A DNA stretch of 6,014 nt, taken from NCBI GenBank assembly GCA_002419135.1, contig DIFM01000010.1:1-6014 (forward strand). Direction: 5' to 3'. Numbering within the stretch: position 1 is the first letter of the stretch; the number at the start of each line of letters is the position of its first letter. The notes under the pieces were generated by a model. It was not told the DNA's origin, did no database searches, and saw only the letters and a list, made by a program, of their open reading frames with translations. Made by a program: the position numbers and the translations under genes. This document shows, one piece after another, positions 5,665 to 6,014 of the stretch. The stretch is from Dehalococcoidia bacterium UBA5748. GTDB taxonomy: Bacteria; Chloroflexota; Dehalococcoidia; Dehalococcoidales; UBA5627.

Positions 5665-5961
5665 TTAAAGTGGATTGATGAGTTTGCCTATATCACTGCC
5701 AGCCAGGAATTCCCCGGCAACAATTTCCTAACGATTGCTCTCGACAATGTCGTTTTCAGAAAGGCGGTAGCGCTCGGTGAAATTATGCGTTTTGTAATTA
5801 CCTTAAATTACCTCGGCAGAACCTCGGTACAGTATAACGTCCGCACATTCGGCACCAGAGAGAACGGAAACGTGGATGAAGTGCTCTTCGAAACCAGGAT
5901 TACCTTCGTGGCTGTGGATAAGGAAGGAAACAAAACACCTATCAAGACACCCAGCGGGTAG
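5665..5961 (+). pseudogene. Acyl-CoA thioesterase (hotdog fold), N-terminus missing
   Basis: The frame has no start codon with a ribosome site and begins abruptly with LKWIDEFAYITAS, a core motif of YciA/BACH-type acyl-CoA hydrolases, where it normally follows an N-H-x-G-x-L-F-G-G segment. The helix Asp in WIDE is present, but the preceding Asn/Gly-rich half of the active site is lost. The strands that follow fit the family: FLTIALDNVVFRKAVALGE, then MRFVITLNYLGRTSVQYNV (a typical G-R-T-S turn) and VLFETRITFVAVDKEG. About 98 residues remain of an expected 150 or so. The reading frame is otherwise intact, so the loss looks recent. The break lies at the transposase remnant's end, so insertion followed by deletion is the simplest cause. 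These enzymes hydrolyse cytoplasmic acyl-CoA; this copy is probably non-functional unless it is re-expressed from an unusual start. Confidence 0.85.
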
Positions 5962-5991
5962 GATTAGCGTTTGAAGGATTAGGCATCTATC

Positions 5992-6014
5992 ATGCAAAAG
6001 TTCAGAAACATATT
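5992..6014 (+). CDS. Possible start of another gene, cut by the window edge
   Basis: An ATG at 5992 opens a frame reading MQKFRNI to the window end. AGG at 5981-5983 lies 8 nt upstream, and the position is 30 nt after the thioesterase stop. Seven codons are too few to identify a product. Confidence 0.3.

Overview
This window reads as bacterial chromosome of moderate GC content: compact genes, short gaps, GTG and TTG starts backed by Shine-Dalgarno sites. The gatCA genes indicate tRNA-dependent amidation, and one gap is full of degenerate GTCATTCTGAG-type and CCTTCCCC/GGGGAAGG-type repeats. This mix would suit an anaerobic environmental lineage such as Dehalococcoidia (Chloroflexota), but that placement is a weak inference; no taxonomic marker is present.

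Left part (1-2631, plus strand). The window opens inside a radical SAM enzyme whose last 73 residues look like a PqqD-type winged helix, the fold known as a RiPP recognition element. A good sigma70-type promoter follows (TTGTCA, 17 bp, TAAAAT). It leads to a HAD phosphatase of the phosphoglycolate phosphatase type and then, 68 nt later, a two-part nitroreductase-fold protein of the TM1586 kind. No shared pathway is evident for these three genes.

Middle (2632-3113). About 480 bases hold no convincing gene. They contain decayed dispersed-repeat pieces, including a matching inverted pair at 2681-2712 and 3008-3036, and two compact hairpins.

Right-centre (3114-5185, minus strand). A promoter (TTGTGA, 17 bp, TATAAT) drives gatC and gatA, two subunits of the Asp-tRNA(Asn)/Glu-tRNA(Gln) amidotransferase. 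Twelve bases after gatA comes a small gene for a protein with two CxxC pairs (48 aa). Its sequence appears to continue in the -1 frame to about 74 aa, so it is either frameshifted or ends early. gatB is not in the window.

Right end (5186-6014, plus strand). The C-terminal third of an IS630-type transposase lies directly against a hotdog-fold acyl-CoA thioesterase that lacks its N-terminus, so both are gene remnants joined at a rearrangement scar. The last bases may start one more gene.

I found no CRISPR array, rRNA, tRNA or clear defence system. The points most worth following are the small CxxC gene in the gatCA operon, the radical SAM-PqqD fusion and the transposase/thioesterase scar.
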